From Beroe forskalii (taxonomy: Eukaryota > Ctenophora > Nuda > Beroida > Beroidae): DNA of 64,000 nt. This document shows positions 36,401 to 47,936 of this stretch, in pieces (the stretch's first letter is position 1; each line of letters starts with the position of its first letter). The notes below the pieces were generated by a model. It ran no database searches, was not told the origin of the DNA, and saw only the letters and a program-made list of their open reading frames with translations. The position numbers and the translations under genes were made by a program. The stretch covers positions 62,001-126,000 of the forward strand of contig WFMF01000223.1 in NCBI GenBank assembly GCA_011033025.1. The letters are read 5' to 3'.

Positions 36401-37740
36401 TAATGTGACTTGAATGTTTTGTGAAGTTTGGCACTTCGTAATTGGCTTCTTGATCTTCAATAGTTCTATAGTTCAATGAATATCACGCCCGATGGTTTTA
36501 TTGGCTGATTTTATGGCATTTTGACACGAACAATTCGCCACTTTTAACTGTGATATTTTCGCCACTCTCAACCCCGACCTGCGCAAAAGAGCTACACTTT
36601 TCACCATATTTGGGATGATTGCTTCCCTCCTCAGCTCAGCAACACGGGTTTATCACATATTCATTACTTCCGGAACTAATCGATTTCAACATACACTTGA
36701 AGTGATAATGTCCAGAAGACAAAGGATGCTCATTGGTTCAAGAGATATTCAAAGTCATCAACTAACAACCCCCCTCTTCAAGATGAATGTTCATATTTCT
36801 CCCCCATCTTAAAGATGAATGTTCTTCATCAGAGGCGCTTTGCTGCATTATTACCAAATACCAGGCAATTGTTTCAGAAGGGTGCATTTATCGGGGGTGT
36901 TAAAAGGGCGCGTGCATCGTTCGACATATGGTCTTGTACTTATTTCATTATTTTCTTATGCGTTAACACCAACCAATATATAGGATATGCCAATGTTTGG
37001 TTGACGCAGAGTTAGTAACTTTAATGGAGATGGATCAATCAATATCGTCCAATGATGATTTCAGATACCACGTTAGAGCTCTTGTTTAACTGTCCCTTAA
37101 CCCAATGCACTTTTCAATTTCTGTCCTGAGTGCCAGTTAAAAAAGAGGCCGGTTAAATAAGCTGACTTGGTACATAATAACTAAACTCGGAGTATTTAAT
37201 ATTTCTTGTGTACTTCCCATTTCACGGGAAAGTACACGTGTACTTCTTTGTAATTCTACTACTAATGCTTCTTCTCCACTGGCTTCCTCTCGAGTATTTA
37301 TTTCTAAATTATCATCATGCTCACATATTGTCATATTATGTTGCACCCAGAAACTTCCACAACTTTTGTCTGCTCTTGTTGTTGTTGTTGTTGTTTCTTA
37401 ATATTGTAGTTAGAGACTTGTCAGTATTTGTATTCGTATTCGTTATTCTGTTTGATATATTGACGCTTTTTAGTTGAGTTACATTCATAACTTGGCAAGG
37501 ATAATCGATAGTGCGTCTCACGAAACTAGTTAATATTTATCTTAGCATAATCAATAATAAAATGGATGAAAAAAGGTCGAAATTGATGAAAAATGGGTCA
37601 TAAATTAGGTTTACCCCTACAAAATGTCTAGCTGACTGCAAATAGTTTTATCGCTGGACGTTTTACTCAAACACAAGAGAGTCCGGTACATGCGGAAGAT
37701 CTTCACCAGATTTGGGAGGTGTAAGAGTGACTTAACTAAC
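33429..37740. other. No supported gene
   Basis: Short ORFs only. Points seen: a GCGCGCGCACATGCGCGCG patch near 33666-33688, a (CTT)n run near 35860-35878, and a (GTT)n run near 37374-37396. The missing 5' exons of the Phactr gene could lie here or further left, but I could not identify them. Confidence 0.45.
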
Positions 37741-37744
37741 GGCC

Positions 37745-38073
37745 ACCGGCACCCCCATAGTAAGTTGATAACCGTCACCCCCATAGTAAGTTGATAACCG
37801 TCACCCCCATAGTAAGTTGATACCGTCACCCCCATAGTAAGTTGATGCCGTCACCCCATAGTAAGTTGATACCGTCACCCCCATAGTAAGTTGATACCGT
37901 CACCCCCATAGTAAGTTGATAACCGTCACCCCCATAGTAAGTTGATACCGTCACCCCCATAGTAAGTTGATAAGCGTCACCCCCATAGTAAGTTGATACC
38001 GTCACCCCCATAGTAAATTGATAACCGTCACCCCCATAGTAAGTTGATACCGTCACCCCCATAGTAAGTTGAC
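37745..38073. repeat. 25-26-bp minisatellite, 13 copies
   Basis: The unit CCGTCACCCCCATAGTAAG plus TTGATA(A) is repeated 13 times with very few changes, plus one decayed unit to about 38106. It lies 210 bp upstream of the first visible Phactr exon, probably inside an intron. Open frames on the minus strand come from the repeat. Confidence 0.95.
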
Positions 38074-38282
38074 ACATGAGTATTATGCCGACATAGTAAG
38101 TCGATAAGAGTCGACAACCAGTCAATTGTCGTCACAAGTTATCTGATGTTGTTAGAACTGAGATCACTCGTTTTCTGAAAATTCATCAATAATATTTTCG
38201 TTACTTTTTTAAATTTCTATACCATTTAAACATTAAATTCTTAGAATTCCTCAATTTTTGACTCATAGATCTATTTTTTCAG

Positions 38283-38375
38283 ACTCCGCATCAACTTCGC
38301 CCATCAAGAAGCCGAACAGTGCTGCGAATCTCTATGGAAACAGCGTCAAAACCGTGGAGATCATGGAGGTTGATG
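38283..38375 (+). CDS. PHACTR: Phactr exon (first visible)
   Basis: Acceptor TTTTTTCAG and donor G|GTTAGT. Encodes a Ser/Pro/Lys stretch with [14 protein letters not shown], part of the low-complexity middle of Phactr proteins. It starts in phase, needing one base from an upstream exon. Confidence 0.75.
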
Positions 38376-41300
38376 GTTAGTTATTTGCCGCAAGATGCAT
38401 CCTATTATCCTACTATACTCTCTGTTCTTTGCATTTTCCTTGATCCGGCAGATAAAAAGAAAAGCCTTGAAACCTTATTTGTAAACCTTATTGATAAAGA
38501 TTTAACATCAGGTTTATCATCAAGTATTAACTCTAATTATCCTGCATCTAACCCTCTTACCCCTTTCTCCCACAGACGAGGTGATATCACCGACTCTGAA
38601 CGGTTTCGCTGACTCCGCTAAGCTGAAGGAGCAGATCACTCTGGTGCCTCTTAACGTGTACAGCAGTGAGAGTGATGATAGCGACATGGACGACAACGGG
38701 ATCGCCGACCATGACCCTGGTGAGTGGGAATCAAAATGAGCAATAATCATCGATAAGTTGATTGGTGAATTTATTATCGATTTGTGGAAAGCTATCGATA
38801 TTTCCCAAAAATCGATAACAAATTTACTTACCGAATTTATTAACTGTAGAGATTCATGATTGATTGGACTCAATATGATATTAAGACCATTCTTGTCATG
38901 ATTTGATGTTAGACAATGATCGCTTGCGGTCACATCTAAGAACTGGTTTATTGTTTATAGCCAGGTTTATGTGCATTTATACGGGGAATGTTAAGTCTAA
39001 AGAAATCCTGAGAGAGGGAGGGGGGTCAAGGCACCGTTTGGTACTGATGAAAACTCTTTTTTTATCTGCCATTCGATCGAATATATTATACACAATATGA
39101 CATATTGAAATGCCAAATTATATTTCAGACATAAACGACTACTCTAAAGCCCGAGCTGTAGTTCCCTCCGCCAAGACAGCTCACTTTACATCTTCATCCT
39201 CCGAATTTCCGAACAGTGAACCAGCGCAGGCAGTGTTTTTCTCCAATAATGTTATATATAATTATTCGCCGATGATTAAAATTGCCTATTCATGTACTGC
39301 GAATAATATGTAAATACACGCATACATAATATATTATTGTACGCAAAATGTCAGAAGTAATTTATTAGTCTGTGTCTTTGTTTATTGTACGTGTTGAGCG
39401 TATGATTTTATACCAGCTCGTACTGCCCTTACATTTCGCCACGTTTGAAACATACGTTGTCTGACGCCCACAATTCACCACACTGAGCCATGATAATGAC
39501 GTCACTCTCGACTGCCTCTTATCTGCTTACGACCTTATTAGGCTGTGGATATACAGTTTACTTCCATCATTACCATGCTGTAGTTGTAAATGCCATGCTA
39601 TATTTTAGCTGTCTTGAGAAATCGTTAAAGCCTCGTTTTGTGATTCTGCGCGTGAATTCTGAAAGTCTCGTACGTCTGAAAGCCTGTAAGGTCTAAAAGC
39701 CTTCTTACCTATAGCAAGGTATAGGTATAGCAAGTATAGGTATAAGAGCCACCTAGTTCTAAAAGCCTCTCATGGGTTCCCTAGGGTGAACATTTAGACG
39801 TAGAAAGTAAATGAAGGATTATTTCTACTTTTCTAATCACTGAGAATAGGACGAATGGAAGCACCAGTAATTCCTTGAACCACAATATTATTATTATTTC
39901 AACATTCCCCGGAAGTCGCAAGATCTGTGATCTGCAGCGTCTTGACGCTTTCCTCGTGGCCCTTATATGTCATTGATATACGTTTCGTTTGACAGATTAA
40001 TTTATTGATCACTTCCGCGCTTATGATGATCAAGGTTTATCGTGATAGACTAGTGTTTATTTGATCTCAGTTTGACGAATATTATTAACCGAATCATTTT
40101 GATAATTTCCAGACAATCCTTATAGGAACTATAGTAATAGTTCTCACTGATGATCTTAGACTGTAAGCCATCCATCATTCAATTTCAATCATTGTGGCAA
40201 ATATTTAGTCAAAATTCATCAAAATAAAAGTCGTCAGTCATTATATTAAAGATCTGTGTAATCCTCTTCCGAATAAATAGAAAATTTCCTAAGAAAGCCA
40301 TTTAAGCAGCCTGCAACCAACATTTTATCATTCCACATACCAAAGGAAATAGAATTCTATTTATTGTCGATACAGGCTGTACCAGTCCTCCTCTAAACGT
40401 ATTTCCAGATCCATTTCCAGATCCCTGCATCCATTGTTCCTCTATAATAGATCCACACAGATCAACTCTGGAGTCTCTCTTGGAGACTGGGAATCTTGAG
40501 ATATATCCCTCCATCCTGTCTGAGAGATACATGTAATCGTTAATTATATAGAGGAGAACAATATCAGCTCTCAGAGCCATGAGGTTTATTTGCTTTCTTT
40601 CCCATTGTATCGTTTCCTAGATGTTCTGACTCTTCCTGATTACCGCGATTCAAATGATACCGCGAGCTTAACTTCTACTCATAAATAGAGTTAAACCCTC
40701 CTCAAAACATACAATTTACTCGTGATTATATTACATAACCTTGCTATATATATTACTCCAAATTACTCGTGATTACTCATTATACTACACTGTACCTACA
40801 TGATGATCCGTAATAGAGAATTAGGCTGCTTCCGAGCGTGTACATATTCAGCTTACAAAGCACCAGCCTGTATACTTCCTATCTCCACCATACGGTTTAC
40901 ATATGAGCTCGTGATTAGGTCTCGTGACGTCATCAGTTGAGCGTTTTAAATCATGAAGATGAGGTCACAACGATAGCTATTATTATTGGCGAGTCTCGGT
41001 CATATATTATGTTATGTTTATACGTGATTGGGTTGATCATGACTAGGTCAAGTTCCTATATTTATGTTATTGCCTCTGTATTATATTTGCTTAGAGGCAA
41101 TTTGGTAGACTCTATTAGACCATCGGTTGATGAATGCCCAGTGTGCACGTGCAACTACCGTATTATCCAAAGCTCCAGCTGTTCCATCAAACTCTACAGT
41201 CAATCTTTTAGTCGCCTTATGTGTATTATCACTGGCGTATTAGCTTACCCACAGGCTCCTTCGACATTGCCCAATCAGGACGCGAGTTTATCACCAACTC

Positions 41301-43966
41301 GCGCGATTATTGGTCAATGCCTAGACGACTTCTGGTTCCTATGGGTAATCTGATACTTTAAGAACCCTGAAGAGCCTCCTTATGTCCGTGGTGGTGTCTC
41401 AGAGTAATAGGTTACGTAACTTATAATGGCGTAAGAGTGAAGCTGGTAATGGTAGCGGTAGATAATGTGGTGGTGAAGCAATTATATAGCAAGTTATGTT
41501 GTATCCCTATTGGAAGTAAGATCTAGGGTTATGGAACAAGCTTGTGAGTGGAGAATATGAATATACAATGTACAGCCTTGTATATACATCTTTCTGCTGT
41601 ATTTCGCATTTTCTGCAGAATATAATATCCATCGTTATTTTATTTTTTCTCTGCCACACGTACGACACTATTTTTAAGATCACTTATTCGAGATGATGGA
41701 AGTTGCACTTTTTTAATCGAATCTTTTGAGTGGGTTTTTAAAATCCAAAATGGTGCAGTGATTATGATCAGCATTTTTTGGGATTTTTCGCTTATTGCTC
41801 TGATTATTTCCAACGTACAAAAATTATTTTTAGAATTATAGGGATTTGCGTGAGGCGTTGAGACGTAGGAAAGGCTACTCAAGGGGTTATTTTACCTTAA
41901 CTGAGAACCTTGTGATAGAGAAATGAGAGTCAAGAGTTGAAATAACACGTCAAGAGAAATAACACGTCAAATGTACTGCAGTAGCTGGAATAACCAAATC
42001 TAAATGATGCGTATAGGACATTTGATATGATTAATATTTAATTGATGAATGATATCCCAGTGCCTTCACACAATCACAGAGTCCATAGTTCGTACTCCTC
42101 ATTCCTTCTACTGTACTGTAAGACCTCTGATAATCCATCTTTAACTGCTACTTTTGATTCATCATGAAACTCTTGAAGTTAATTTAGATTTAATTCATTT
42201 ATTAACCCCCAATTTATGACAGTCTTCTACAATCCCTAAGTTTATAACTAAGTTTGTATCTAAGTTTATAACTAAGTTTGTAACTTAGTTTGTCACTAAG
42301 TTTGAAACTACTATGTAAATTACGTAAATCCCTAAGTTTGCATACTAAATTCCGTATAAATGACACCCAATGATGTTAAGCAGCAGTACCCATGACACTC
42401 CATGACAGAGGACTTCTTAATAATCCCTCGTTTAGCTGAACATATAGCCACGTTAGTCTCCCAATGTACATTCTAATTCATTTGTATATTGCCAACTTTT
42501 CAAGTACAAATCACCTTGGTTTATCTCCTATTATTTTTCTCTAAATTTCGTTTAATTTGCTCCAAATACATATTTTCGTATATATTGACATCCCACGTTC
42601 CGCAGCTCACTTGTCTATTGACGACGACACTTTGACTGACACCCAGAGGAAACTCCTGAGAAGAGACACTCTGAACAGGATGCTCAAGAACAGGCCCCGG
42701 ATGGATGAGCTGGTTCAGAGGAACATCATATTCGGTGAGTTGCTCAACATATTTGGTACGGAAAGAATTTTCCATGATCTGTGAAGCTAAAGAACTGGGA
42801 TTCGCTGATTTAGACCTCATTTTGAGATTTCAGCACGAAAAATCATTTCCATCTGAAATGGGAATGACTGATTTGATCTCATTTTCGAGCCCATATTTTT
42901 GAAAGGAAATTCAGAATATTTTGCACCGAAAGTTCAAAGGATGAACCCCATTTAATTTTCAACTTTCTACACCAGGACAAACAGAGGAGGAGCGGCAGAA
43001 CGCCCAACAGAAGATAGAGACCCACTTACAACGCCGACTTAGCTCCCGACCCACCATTGAGGAACTGAAACAGAAGAACATCATACAGGACAACGATAAG
43101 GATCTCCGGACAGAAAAACTCAAATCCGATCTGACGACAAAGTTAGGAATTTGATGTCAGTGTGAAAATATGAAATTTTAAACTCTTCTGAATGCCAAAT
43201 CTAAAAAAGAGATACTCCTTGGAGTTCTGACTATGATGCCGCATGAGCTATGCGAGGATGTTTGCCCAGCTCTCAATCCCACACGTCTTTACCCCCATAT
43301 TCTCTCCCTGTAGTTAGAGAGGCGCCCTACGATGAAGGATCTGGCAGGGAGGAACATCCTCCAATTCATTGACCTGGTGGAGGTCCTAGACGTCGACCAC
43401 GAGGAGAGACAGGTTAATAACTGGGGAGGATTTCATGAATTCACTGCTCAGTTTGGTAGTAGTGTAAAGGGAAATTTTGCAAAAACTTCATAATATTTTG
43501 AAAGAAAGATCGCACTAGAACATAGGATGTGGTTTAATCGAAATCATCAAATTAACTTTCTTAGGCTGATAAACCTTGGACACGACTCACTGCAGAAGAC
43601 AAAGCCCGAATCAGACAGGTGATTAATTAACAATCACGCTTTTTAACTTTTTAGGGCGCAAACTCGCAGGATCCCAGAAGTTTGTACCCATATCTTCCTC
43701 ATTAAAAAGGGTTGAGTCAGTCTTCGGCCTATTTCTTTATTTCCCCACTGACATGCTTACGGTGGTGACATATGAATAACATGTCTGTAAGCCACGCAAA
43801 CTTACGCCGCGCACACAAAACTGCAGTTCGAACTGCCACTGTAACTCATTCAGATTCCTTGAAACCTTAAAACCATTCCTTGCTGCAGGAGCTGAACGAG
43901 TACAAGAGCACAGAAATGGAGGTACACGAGGAATCACGGCACCGGACACGCTTCCACCGGCCCTGA
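38283..43966 (+). CDS. PHACTR: Phactr-family phosphatase and actin regulator (3' part of gene)
   Basis: Phactr proteins bind G-actin through RPEL motifs and protein phosphatase 1 through their C-terminal tail, linking actin level to PP1 activity. Eight exons are visible: 38283-38375, 38576-38719, 39129-39215, 42606-42734, 42976-43142, 43314-43412, 43565-43618 and 43889-43966. Exon phases agree throughout. Exons 4-6 encode three RPEL motifs (cores RPRMDEL, RPTIEEL, RPTMKDL). Exons 7-8 encode the tail ADKPWTRLT...[17 protein letters not shown]...FHRP, a near-textbook Phactr C-terminus ending at TGA 43964-43966. Oddities are a weak donor after exon 3 and a donor after exon 5 that lacks one G. 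The N-terminal RPEL and start codon were not found. The vertebrate paralogue number cannot be assigned. Confidence 0.93.
38576..38719 (+). CDS. PHACTR: Phactr exon, acidic segment
   Basis: Acceptor TTTCTCCCACAG and donor G|GTGAGT. Encodes [14 protein letters not shown] followed by acidic [14 protein letters not shown] similar acidic Ser/Asp run precedes the C-terminal RPEL block in Phactr proteins. Confidence 0.85.
39129..39215 (+). CDS. PHACTR: Phactr exon, Ser-rich, uncertain 3' end
   Basis: Acceptor TATATTTCAG. Encodes [18 protein letters not shown] and a Ser-rich tail. The only phase-compatible donor seen is AACA|GTGAAC, which is weak. The frame itself stays open to 39313. Confidence 0.55.
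42234..42310. repeat. 12-13-bp minisatellite in a Phactr intron
   Basis: CTAAGTTTGTAA-type units repeated about six times with changes, inside the intron before the first RPEL exon. Confidence 0.8.
42606..42734 (+). CDS. PHACTR: Phactr exon, C-terminal RPEL motif 1
   Basis: Acceptor TTCCGCAG and donor G|GTGAGT. Encodes [14 protein letters not shown] followed by an RPEL motif ([20 protein letters not shown]). The R-P-x-x-x-E-L core contacts actin. Confidence 0.95.
42976..43142 (+). CDS. PHACTR: Phactr exon, C-terminal RPEL motif 2
   Basis: Acceptor CTACACCAG. Encodes a helical [12 protein letters not shown] stretch and the RPEL core [15 protein letters not shown], ending ...TTK. The following sequence is TTAGG instead of GTTAGG. 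Without splicing the frame would add three residues and stop at 43152-43154. Confidence 0.92.
43314..43412 (+). CDS. PHACTR: Phactr exon, C-terminal RPEL motif 3
   Basis: Strong acceptor CTCTCCCTGTAG and donor CAG|GTTAAT. Encodes [18 protein letters not shown], the last RPEL, followed by an acidic linker. Confidence 0.95.
43565..43618 (+). CDS. PHACTR: Phactr exon, start of PP1-binding tail
   Basis: 54 nt encoding [18 protein letters not shown], very close to the conserved W-T-R-L-T segment of the Phactr C-terminus that binds PP1. Confidence 0.95.
43889..43966 (+). CDS. PHACTR: Phactr last exon
   Basis: Encodes [20 protein letters not shown] then RFHRP and stop. The RFHRP end is diagnostic of Phactr proteins. 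Confidence 0.96.
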   Translation, partial: ELNEYKSTEMEVHEESRHRTRFHRP

Positions 43967-43999
43967 TCCCCCGCCTCCCCCTCCTAGGATGACTTGCTG

Positions 44000-44108
44000 T
44001 GTGTTAGTTGACACGTGATCTGTGTCAGTTGACACGTGATCTGTGTTAGCTGACACGTTTTCTGTGTTAGTTGACATGTGATCTGTGTCAGTTGACACGT
44101 GTTCTGTG
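44000..44108. repeat. 24-bp repeat x5 with E-boxes, in the Phactr 3' UTR
   Basis: The unit is GTTAGTTGACACGTGATCTG plus TGTC. Three of five copies keep the palindromic E-box CACGTG and the others have CACGTT or CATGTG. It starts 34 bp after the Phactr stop codon, so it is probably transcribed as 3' UTR if the AATAAA at 44221 is used. Confidence 0.9.
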
Positions 44109-44220
44109 ATTATACTCAGTGTCAAGAGAGTCGAGGAGTGAATTGGTGGGATTTATGCAGGGATATGAGGAATGACTAACAACAGACTACCTTTTTTGGA
44201 ATTTTGTGCAGCACTTCTTC

Positions 44221-44226
44221 AATAAA
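44221..44226 (+). promoter_or_regulatory. Candidate poly(A) signal of Phactr
   Basis: AATAAA lies 255 nt after the stop codon. No other canonical signal was noticed closer. Confidence 0.5.
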
Positions 44227-46570
44227 TGAATGCGACAAATCATTTGTCATGGATTACGGTATAATCACGATTCAACTTCCAGATCAGCAAGAATAATACC
44301 GGGAAATCTCGTGTATCTTTAGGGTAAAAACTTGAGAACAGCGAACTGACGCGATGTGTCAATGTGTGTCCAATTATTAACGTTAAATATACTTGACATT
44401 TCACATGTACTGTGTATGATATTACACCCGATATGTATGTACAGATAGTATACAGTATACAGCCCCGTGTATCCCACTATACATTATACATTATATACAT
44501 AGTATCTTCAGTGTGCGCGTTTGTGTGTTTGTGTATTTGAAACATTCTCGTGGATAATATGTACTGTACTTCGTGTCAAGCTTGGGGCAGACAACTTTTC
44601 TACGCACGACATTTGACTTCACGGCACTTATGTGAAATTTAGGATAGCCACGCCCTTTTAGACCGTGGGAAATTTTGGTGAAAACGAAAATACCAGTTAT
44701 TGCCTCTCTGTCCTGACCCTGACCTTGCCCAACGCCCTAACATCACTAACTCCAGCCCAAACTGTAACCATAACCTTGGAGGTGAAACTGAAATATCACG
44801 AGATAAGGTTCCGTGAGGTCAATATATAATTGTCGTGAAGTGAAAATTCTGTTGCCCGTCTGCAGTTGCCCTGTATTACCACCACAACATGACGTGGTAT
44901 TAAGATGCGCAGCAGTTTTCACAATGTGATGCGCGCACGGTAAAATCACACTCAACGCTGCTTCAGCACCCAACTCATATGAGTGCACATGCATCGATTG
45001 AATGATCTGTTTAAAGAATGCGCGAATTTCAAGAAAAAATTCAATGAACGCAATTTCCCGCACTGTAATTTGCGCGTTCTTGGACGGATCCTTTGGTCGA
45101 TCACTCGATCCATGTGCACTCAACGTCAAAATCACGTGCACCAAAACGCATTTGAACCGTGAAAGCTGCTGCGATTAAAAGGGACGATTTTAGGTTTGGT
45201 TATCCTGCTTTAGAATCTAAACGAAACCCAGAAACAAACCGAATCAAACCTAAAATCCGAATTGTTTTTCAAGTTTTTTTGTGTTTCTGTGTGCTTGAGG
45301 CTAGGGTTATTTAAACTTACTATTTACCGATTGACTGGAAATTTATAACTTCTGTTGAACGATGTTTTTGTACAGCATGCATAGATAATATGGAATATTA
45401 TTCTAAGTGCGACGCAATTGGCGAGAAATCACTCATGACAGTTTTAGTTTCACTCAATTTAATAATTATGATAATCAAAATATAATCCTCATAAATCAAC
45501 CCGTTCAGGATTTTATATGTTTATTTATTGTAACCAATTCTTTTATGATTGATTTTCATATTTATATTTTTGAGTCATAGGGTGCAGTTTTGTCGATACG
45601 TGAAATCCACCACCTATCGGCATTTTTCACTGGAATAAAAGATTAACTTTAAGGTGATTAAATAAACTTTCAGATAATTTTGAACTGAATTTGATTTTTA
45701 GAAATACGCTTCTTCGAAGTATTAGAAATCTTGATAGATAATGCAATGTGATCACTTTGACTCATTGCAAAGACCAAGCTGCCACCTTGCAGATATAGGT
45801 GCTCGTGAAGATCAAGAACAATCCTAGAGCCAGAACATAACTAAATTTTGTTTAAATGACCACGTGACCTACATCGGATTAACTTTCTTACGGTTATTAT
45901 TGTATTTTGTGAATACCATGATGTTTATTGAATGTTTTGCTTGATGTCGTCTTTGTTTTAATCATAATTGTTTTATATTTCATAATTTGACCGATATGGG
46001 AATTATTCATGGATTAGATGATACTGCTGCGTTATGTAAATCGAGTCATGATACCATTACCTTATCAACCCTGATTTAACCGGTCTTTTTAAACAGACCC
46101 CAAGACTAAAATCGCATTTTTAAGCTATTTTAACCGGCCCTTTCGACCAAATTTTTCGCTTTCACTTTCACCAACAGTTGGTCTAAATAGCTGATAAAAT
46201 ACTTGGTTTGAATTAGAAATAACATAATGATGTTGATCATTAAATTTTCTTGATAACCTGATTTGTTTCATCACTAATGTTACTTTTATAATTGCATTTT
46301 GACATTATATAGGGCTTCCATAATTGCATGCGGCATGTTGAGAATGGCAAGATGTCAGTTAATAGAAAAGTGCTTCAAAGCATTTAATGTAATAAGTTTA
46401 ACAAAAAATGTAAGTTGTTAGAATAGCAAGTGTTTTTCTCGATTCTCATGCGATTATCCATGTCATACGTGCGTCTGTTTTTATTGTAATTTTTAATTGA
46501 ATTAAAGATTTTGTTTTCTTGTAGTTGAACTAAATCTTGTACGCTCGGTCGAGGTCTTCGGATCGGCGAT
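44227..46570. other. No supported gene
   Basis: Spacer between Phactr and the 21-bp satellite. A 132-codon minus-strand ORF (44746-45144) has no recognisable family. The rest is AT-rich. Confidence 0.5.
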
Positions 46571-47936
46571 TGCGCGCGCATCTCTCAAGATAAAGAGTGC
46601 GCGTGCATCTCTAAGTCTTAATTAAGAGTGCGCGTGAATATCTTTGTCTTTATAAAAGTGCGCGTGCATCTTTTAGTCTTAAGAGTGCGCGTGCATCTCT
46701 TAGTCTTAAGAGTGCGCGTGTAATGTGTATCTCTCAAGCTCAAGAGTGCGCGTGCATCTCTCAAGAGTGCGCGCACACTCTCAAGAGTGCGCGCACACTC
46801 TTATTCTTAAGAGTGCGCGTGCATCTCTCAAGAGTGTGCATCTCAACCCTTCAAGAGTGCGCGCATCTTTCAAGATGCGTGCGCACATTTCAAGAGTCTG
46901 CGCACATCTCTTAAGAGTGCGCGCGCATCTCTCAAGAGTGCGCGCGCATCTCTCAAGAGTGCGCGCACATCTCTCAAGAGTCTGCGCACATCTCTCAAGA
47001 GTGCGCGCGCATCTCTCAAGAGTGTGCGCGCATCTGATCTCTCAAGAGTGCGCGCGCATCTCTCAAGAGTGCGCGCGCATCTGATCTCTCAAGAGTGCGC
47101 GCGCATCTCTCAAGAGTGCGCGCGCATCTCTCAAGAGTACGCATCTCTCAAGAGTGCGCGCGCATCTCTCAAGAGTGCACGCGCATCTCTCAAGAGTGCG
47201 CGCATCTCTCAAGAGTGCGCGCATCTCTCAAGAGTGCGCGCATCTCTCAAGAGTGCGCGCGCATCTCTCAAGAGTGCGCACACATCTCTCAAGAGTGCGC
47301 GCATCTCTCAAGAGTGCGCGCGCATCTCTCAAGAGTGCGCGCGCATCTCTCAAGAGTGCGCGCGCATCTCTCAAGAGTGCGCGCGCATCTCTCAAAAGTG
47401 CGCGCGCATCTCTCAAGAGTGCGCGCGCATCTCAAGAGTGCGCGCGCATCTCTCAAGAGTGCGCGTGCATCTCTCAAGAGTGCGCGCGCATCTCTCAAGA
47501 GTGTGCGCGCATCTTCCTAAGCCCGCATAGGTATTAGGTGTGCGTACGCGCGCCGCGCTACCCTGAGGAAGAGCGCCGCGCAACGCAGACAGGGATGTAC
47601 GTGTTTAGCAAGCGCGCATCTCTTGAGAGTGCGCGTGCATCTCTTGAGAGTGCGCGCGCATCTCTTGAGAGTGCGCGCGCATCTCTTGAGAGTGCGCGCA
47701 CATCTCTTGAGAGTGCGAGCGCATCTCTTGAGAGTGCGAGCGCATCTCTCAACAGTGCGCGCGCATCTCTCAAAAGTGCGTGCGCATTTCTCAAAAAAGC
47801 GCGCGCATCTTTCAAGAGTGCGCGCGCATCTCTTAAAGTCTTAAAAGTGCGCGCGTATTTCTTATGAAAGCGCAAGCATTTCTCAAAAGTGTGCACGCAT
47901 TTCTCAAAAGTGTGCACGCATCTCTCAAGAGTGCGC
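46571..47936. repeat. GC-rich 21-bp satellite, roughly 55-60 units
   Basis: The unit is GAGTGCGCGCGCATCTCTCA plus A. Units at 46571-46740 are longer variants ending TTAGTCTTAA. The main block is 46740-47515. A non-repeat patch (47516-47610) precedes a second block to 47936, where the linker is CTCTTGAGAG or shorter. Each unit joins a Z-DNA-prone (GC)n core with a CTCTCAAGAG near-palindrome. Because 21 is divisible by 3, several frames on both strands stay open (for example RVRAHLS repeats); I regard these as by-products. Confidence 0.95.

Noticed and set aside
37745..38073. CRISPR-like array
   Set aside because: Units are contiguous with no unique spacers, and the host is an animal. It is a minisatellite.
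40302..40580. 92-codon minus-strand ORF inside the large Phactr intron
   Set aside because: It reads moderately like protein (Gly/Ser-rich end) but matches no family I know and has no supporting signals.
43143..43154. TTAGGAATT-TGA after exon 5 as the true C-terminus of Phactr
   Set aside because: Exons 6-8 downstream encode a third RPEL and the complete conserved Phactr tail, so this stop is more likely intronic. It could at most be an alternative end.
44746..45144. 132-codon minus-strand ORF after Phactr
   Set aside because: No recognisable domain, no splice or start context, and composition like the surrounding intergenic DNA.
46723..47867. Long ORFs of RVRAHLS / ECARISQ / SARASLK repeats on both strands
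   Set aside because: They follow from a 21-bp tandem unit divisible by 3. Several frames on both strands are equally open, and no start, splice or domain evidence supports a protein.
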